NCBI RefSeq assembly: GCF_001411555.2
Contig: NC_049901.1
Span: 33,862,838-33,926,837 of the forward strand
DNA: 64,000 nt
Direction of reading: 5' to 3'
Source of the DNA: Juglans regia
Lineage: Eukaryota > Streptophyta > Magnoliopsida > Fagales > Juglandaceae
Shown here: positions 59,325 to 64,000 of the stretch, piece after piece
Layout: the number at the start of each line of letters is the position of its first letter
Position numbering within the stretch: position 1 is the stretch's first letter
Program-made: the position numbers and the translations under genes
The notes under the pieces: generated by a model
Seen by the model: the letters and a program-made list of their open reading frames with translations, nothing else
The model's database searches: none
Told to the model about the DNA's origin: nothing

Positions 59325-60020
59325 TATGTGGTGGAGGAGAAATGCTTTTGTCTGTGAAGCTAAATTCAAGGGGCCTTTTGAGTTATTCCTATAAGCTCAA
59401 GAAACTCTAAAGGTGTTTGCAGAGGCTAGAGAAGAGTTAGATGGGGTTACAAGAGGAGTGGAAATACAAAAGAAAGATGTAAAGTGGAGGAAACCAGAGG
59501 GGGGGTTTTGTGAAGGTGATTGGGATGCTAGCTTGGATTCTAAGAAGAAAAGAAGGGGGGAAGGGATTGTGGTGAGGGATGAAGATGGGGAGGTATTGTT
59601 GTCTCTTTGCAGTTTTGATGCAGGTTTGTACACTCCAGCTGTTGCAGAGTTACAAGCTCTGTGGAGAGCCTTAAAGGTATGTGTTGAGATGGATTGGACT
59701 AAGGCCATCATCGAAGGTGATGCTATGGGAATTATTCATGCTGTAAATAGGAAGAGTTGCTGCTGGGAGTGGCATGGACAACTAATTGAAGACATAAAGC
59801 TGATTTTACATAATAGAGTGAACTGTTCAATACAATATATGAATAGAGATAGCAATAGAGTTGCTCATACTTTAGCAAAAATGGGTTTAAATGTAGTAGA
59901 TGAGGTTGTTTGGATGGAAGGGGGGCCTTCGGGCATTTACTGCTTTGTACTGCAGGACAAGATTTATAATGTTTCAATTATGAGGTAATACATAATGAGT
60001 TTCTGTTTTAAAAAAGAAAT
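59325..60020 (+). mobile_element. LINE RNase H domain and 3' end
   Basis: Frame 59413-59988: DWDASLDSKKKRRGEGIVVR, then a VAELQALWRALKVCVEMDWT helix, IEGDAMGIIHAVNRK, and QYMNRDSNRVAHTLAKMGLN. The Asp, Glu, Asp and late Asp of the RVT_3 RNase H fold are visible. Upstream, MWWRRNAFVCEAKFKGPFE joins the plus-strand fragment at 57392-58137. The end TTTTAAAAAAGAAA marks a short poly(A)-like tail at about 60010-60022. Confidence 0.82.
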
Positions 60021-60024
60021 ATAT

Positions 60025-60145
60025 ATATAGTGATATACTATACATAAATATAATATACTATGGTATATATGATATACTATACATACATACATATACTATG
60101 ATATACATGTAATATATGAAATGTATATAATATATATATACACAT
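60025..60145. repeat. AT-dinucleotide-rich block
   Basis: ATATATATAG, TATACTAT and CATACATACATA words between two LINE 3' ends that face each other. Confidence 0.85.
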
Positions 60146-63100
60146 TTTTTTTTATGAAAGGAGGACGGCACCTCCAAACTTTATTGAATAAAACCCTCAC
60201 TTGTGGCGGAGGAAAACCTAAACAAACAATACTACTAACAAAGCCTCACAAACAATATTGCTAATAAACCATAACATCCAACTAAAGAAAACCCAAACCA
60301 AAAAAATTAATGCCTAAAGTTAGGCAAACCAAGATAATTCAATCTAAACAAACCTCTCACATGGTGGGGCAAATCATCGGTACCCATATATGTACAATTC
60401 TTCCCCTCCTCCCCCTGCCTTGCCAGAAAATTCACCACTCTATTCCCTTCCCTAAACTGATGAGCAATCATGTGATCAAAACCATGAATAGCCTTGATGA
60501 GCTCTTTCCAAAAACCCCATAAATACCAAAATATACAAGAATAATCTCTTAGCCCTTGTACCACCCACATCGAGTCACACTCAATTTCAATCCTTGTTAA
60601 TCCAAGATCCCTGCAGAGCAATAAACCATGCATTAAGGCACGTAGTTCAGCTTCATTATTGGTACCATAACCAAACTTAGCCGAGAAAGCTGCCACCATT
60701 TTTCCTCTATCATTCCGCACACACCCCCCCCCCCCCAACACACACACACAGAGCTACCTGGGTTGTTCCTGCAAGTGCCATCCACATTTAACTTGAACCA
60801 ACAATCCCTTGGTCTCTTCCATGAAACTTCAGAGGACTCCAAATTGGTATATCATGCACCGACACGTCTAAAGCAGCGAGAATGGCATGGTGCAAGCGAG
60901 AAATGACACTCACTTTAATAATTTTTCCAAAAATCCGCTGCAACCAAGTTCTTATCGAAAGCCATACACTACCCACCGACTGGTATTTCCCTTCCATCCT
61001 GGCTAAACAATGCCATTGCCACAACTTCCAAGATATTAAACAAGGCATCAATCTGACTAACACCCCCTTTTGTGATGACTTCTTCGCACAACGAAACCAG
61101 CAGCACACACACATCCACCAACTACAAGTCTCCAAACAATTCACTCCCAAAGTCAGAGTCGCCCTCCTCCATACCTCCTGGGCAAACTTACCTGAACTGA
61201 GAACATGATCCCTATCCTCTACCTTACCCAAACAACAACAGTTGTAGCGAGATGCTAAAGGAATACCGACAGATTGCACATGTGCATCCACTGGAAGACA
61301 ATTGAACCTCGCTTTCCACATACAAACATAAATTTTCTTCGGCAAGAACTTACTCCACATCCCTACCTTCACGCCGACCAAGTACCACAACCATAATCTC
61401 CCTCACCTGATTACAACCAACAAGATTTTCTAGCAACCTCACGTCCCAAGCATTATCGACCCAACATTCTTTTATCTTCAACTGTGGCGAAGAAAAAATA
61501 GGAATTGAAACAGCAAGCGGGCCATTGGACATCCATCTATCAAAACAAAAGAAGCATTGCCCTCACGCACCTTTATCGACATATTATCCATGCCTTCCGG
61601 CATTACCTTTAAAATGGATTTCCAAAGTCTAGAATCAACACTTTTAGCTTTAGACACCATAACATGCTCACCTTTCAAATATTTTGCTTTAAAGAATTTA
61701 GCCCACAAATTATCTGTTGACAAAAGTCTCCAAGCAAACTTCATATGCATGGCTTTTTGTACTTCTAAAAAATTTCTTACGCCAATCCCCCTTCCAACAA
61801 TGGTTTACACAGCTTCAACCATGATAACCATTTTTTTTGGGCTTGTCTTGTCTCTTCCCCCAAAAGAAATTAGACAAAATGGAATTCAACTTACTCAAAA
61901 CAATTTTTGAAACATCCAAAACCGCTAGCAAGTGTGTGGCCATATAGAAAGAACATGCTTAAGAAGGATCAACCGCCCACCTTTGGATAACAATCTCCAC
62001 TTCCAACCTGCAACCTTGTTTTGAAGTTTTATCACCAAAGGCTTTAAAACGTGACCCGTAAATCTATCTGTAGTAATTGGTGCTCCCAAGTACGATGTAG
62101 GCAAACTCCCTCCAACAAAACCCATGAAACTTAACAGATTTAAATGCCGAGCAGTGCTGATTTTTGTTGAAAAACAATGTCGATTTTTCTCGATTTACAA
62201 GCTGCTTAGACCATGCAGCATACACCTCCAAAATTTTGCTAATCCCCTTCATAGACCTCCTCTCCCCGTTTGAAAAAAGTTAGTAAATCATTCGCATACA
62301 ACAAATACGAAATGAAAGGTGCACCACGTGGATGAGCAAATATCCCAATCCCTCAATCCTCAAACCCTTTATGCAATAATCGAGAAAGAACCTCCTCCAT
62401 TAAAATGAACAAATACGATGATAAAGGATCTCCTTGACGAAGACCCCTTGACGGCTGGAAAAAACCCTTATACGTCTCATTAATCATAATAGAAAATCAT
62501 GGAGACTTAATACACATCTCCACAAGGCCACATAATTTTTTTGAAAAGCCAAACACTGCCAGAACATTGAGTAAAAAATTATAGTCTACTCTGTCATATG
62601 CTTTAGCTATATCAATTTTCATCATCACATTACCCCCACACGATTTTTTATTAATTGAATGCACAAACTCCTGAGCAAGGGATATATTCTCTAAAATACT
62701 TCTACATGGAATGAAAGCTCATTGTTCGGGAGAAATAATCCGTGAAAGATACAATCTCATGCGCTTCACTAAGATTTTCGAAAAAATCTTGTAAGCCACC
62801 AAACACAAAATAGGGCAAAATTTATCAAAACTTTTCGGGTCTTGCACTTTCGGGATCAGAACAATAAAATATGAAGAGTAATACCTTGACAAAGCATTAC
62901 CCGGAAAAAAAATTACACGCCACCAACACCATTTCCTCTTTCACAATGTTCCAACAAGAAATAAGAAAAGCCGATCCAAAGCTGTCAGGCCCTGGGCTAC
63001 TATTTTTTGGAATAGTCAACAATGCGTCTCGCACTTCCTCCTCCGTCGGAGCTCTACAAATGGCCTTATTGTCATCATTCAAAATTACTTGACTCACAAT

Positions 63101-63272
63101 AGAAGAAAAATCCGCAGGCTGAAAAGCACCCACCCTATTAAGAAACTCCTCAAAATACTTCACAGCTCCAAGATGCACCTCCTCCACCGTACGTAACTCA
63201 ACTCCATCAGGCAACGCCATTAAGGCTATAGTAGATCGTCGCCTCCTCATATTGCCAACTGCATGAAAAAAT
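60146..63272 (-). mobile_element. LINE-3 ORF2 (RT, zinc-binding, RNase H), 5'-truncated
   Basis: Starts at its 3' end with a complemented A-run (60146-60154). Right to left: RT from 63272 (FFHAVGNMRRRRSTIALMAL, LLTIPKNSSPGPDSFGSAF), a mutated catalytic YANDLL near 62290, SLPTSYLGAPITTDRF and KVAGWKWRLLSKGGRLILLK (62125-61925), the post-RT region (61750-61478), zf-RVT (61390-60788, DHVLSSGKFAQEVW) and RNase H (60842-60307, WFKLNVDGTCRNNPGSS, NNEAELRALMHGLL). Endonuclease is missing; the frame breaks at 63272 where ORF1 starts on the other strand. Multiple stops. Confidence 0.88.
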
Positions 63273-64000
63273 ATTGATGACTACCATGTGCTTATTCAGA
63301 TGAAAAATGAACGTGACTTTGTGCATGGTTGGGCATGTGATGGAAGAACTATGGAAGGGATCAACTTTCGGCTTTTTAAATGGTCTAAAGACTTTGATGT
63401 GAATAAAGAGTCACCTTTGGTACCACAATGGATTTATTTACCAGGTCTACCGATGCATCTATACAAAACATATTTATTGCAAATTTTGATGACCCGTTTT
63501 GGTCGATACCTTGGCATAGACAATGCTGCTCTTAATCGTACGAGAGCCTCAGGAGCGCGCATTTGCGTGGAAGTAGATCTAACAATGGAACCCGTGAATG
63601 ATTTTCCTATTGTTTTGGCACCTAACACATCTATCTGGCATGAAGTAAAGTATGAAAAAATTGGGTTTTATTGTTCCAAATGTTATCGACAAGGGCATAC
63701 ATCGGTGGTTTGCAGGGTTGGCCAAAAGAAAAAAGATGAAGGTAAACAAAAAGATAAAAATATATGGTAGCCTAAAAATAAAAAAGATTTATCATAAGAA
63801 TTTATAGGCTTGAATGGTCAGGCTGCGGAAGTGGATAATAAGGCAGGTCCTAGTAATAGGCAGGTTATGGTCGATGTGAATATTCCGGTGGTTATGGAAA
63901 ATCCTGTGGTGGAAGCTCAAGAAAATGAGGAAAAAATAGAGGAAGTTGTTATGGAACTGCAATTGAATTTTAGTCAAAACGTGAGGGCTGATATATCTGA
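63273..64000 (+). mobile_element. LINE ORF1 (DUF4283 and zinc knuckle), runs off the window
   Basis: Reads HVLIQMKNERDFVHGWACDG, FRLFKWSKDFDVNKESPLVP, QWIYLPGLPMHLYKTYLLQI, GARICVEVDLTMEP, then the zinc knuckle CSKCYRQGHTSVVC. This is the DUF4283/zf-CCHC_4 ORF1 of plant LINEs, an RNA-binding protein. TAG at 63768-63770 and TAA near 63800 break the frame, which then continues with VENPVVEAQENEEK-like acidic sequence to the window edge. The N-terminal part is missing at the junction with LINE-3. Confidence 0.88.

Noticed and set aside
59413..59988. 191-codon open frame as a host RNase H gene
   Set aside because: The domain order with upstream LINE sequence, the A-rich tail and surrounding fragments show it is the LINE ORF2 end.

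Overview
This is a stretch of plant nuclear genome. Intron-bearing genes with GT-AG splice sites, a methionine-salvage gene, a plant-type RecQ helicase, a papain-type senescence protease and nested LTR, LINE, hAT, CACTA and TRIM elements all point to a eudicot. Some MITE types resemble families I associate with woody Fagales (walnut/oak relatives), but that is a weak inference.

Only two host genes look functional. At the left edge are the last three exons of a methylthioribose-1-phosphate isomerase gene (MTNA-like, 667-1348, +). In the middle is a complete RECQL3-type DNA helicase gene (16424-41142, +). I could assemble it as 19 exons giving one uninterrupted 730-codon frame. It includes an 8-nt and a 4-nt microexon, both inside conserved helicase motifs. 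Just downstream lies a broken SAG12/SAG39-like cysteine protease gene (41719-46160, +), split by a copia element.

The rest is layers of mobile elements. 2150-4290: antisense gypsy pol remnant. 4292-12787: two hAT transposase copies with a LINE 3' fragment between them. 12788-16190: MITEs and low-complexity DNA. RECQL3 intron 7 (8.5 kb): antisense LINE-1, invaded by an ORF1-only LINE, itself invaded by a 456-bp MITE; each step has a visible target-site duplication (TSD). RECQL3 intron 15 (8.7 kb): an LTR-derived unit with a GATAT TSD, invaded by an antisense 5.8-kb LINE with a 17-bp TSD. 47125-51195: antisense copia with one LTR. 51800-52470: minisatellites. 53340-57150: CACTA (TNP2) remnant carrying a TRIM. 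57390-64000: a mosaic of LINE fragments in alternating orientation, separated by AT-dinucleotide blocks.

No operons, CRISPR arrays, rRNA or tRNA genes were recognised. I see no convincing new multi-gene system. The strongest biology is the microexon architecture of RECQL3, its survival despite about 17 kb of intronic insertions, and an ORF1-only LINE that may be a non-autonomous family.
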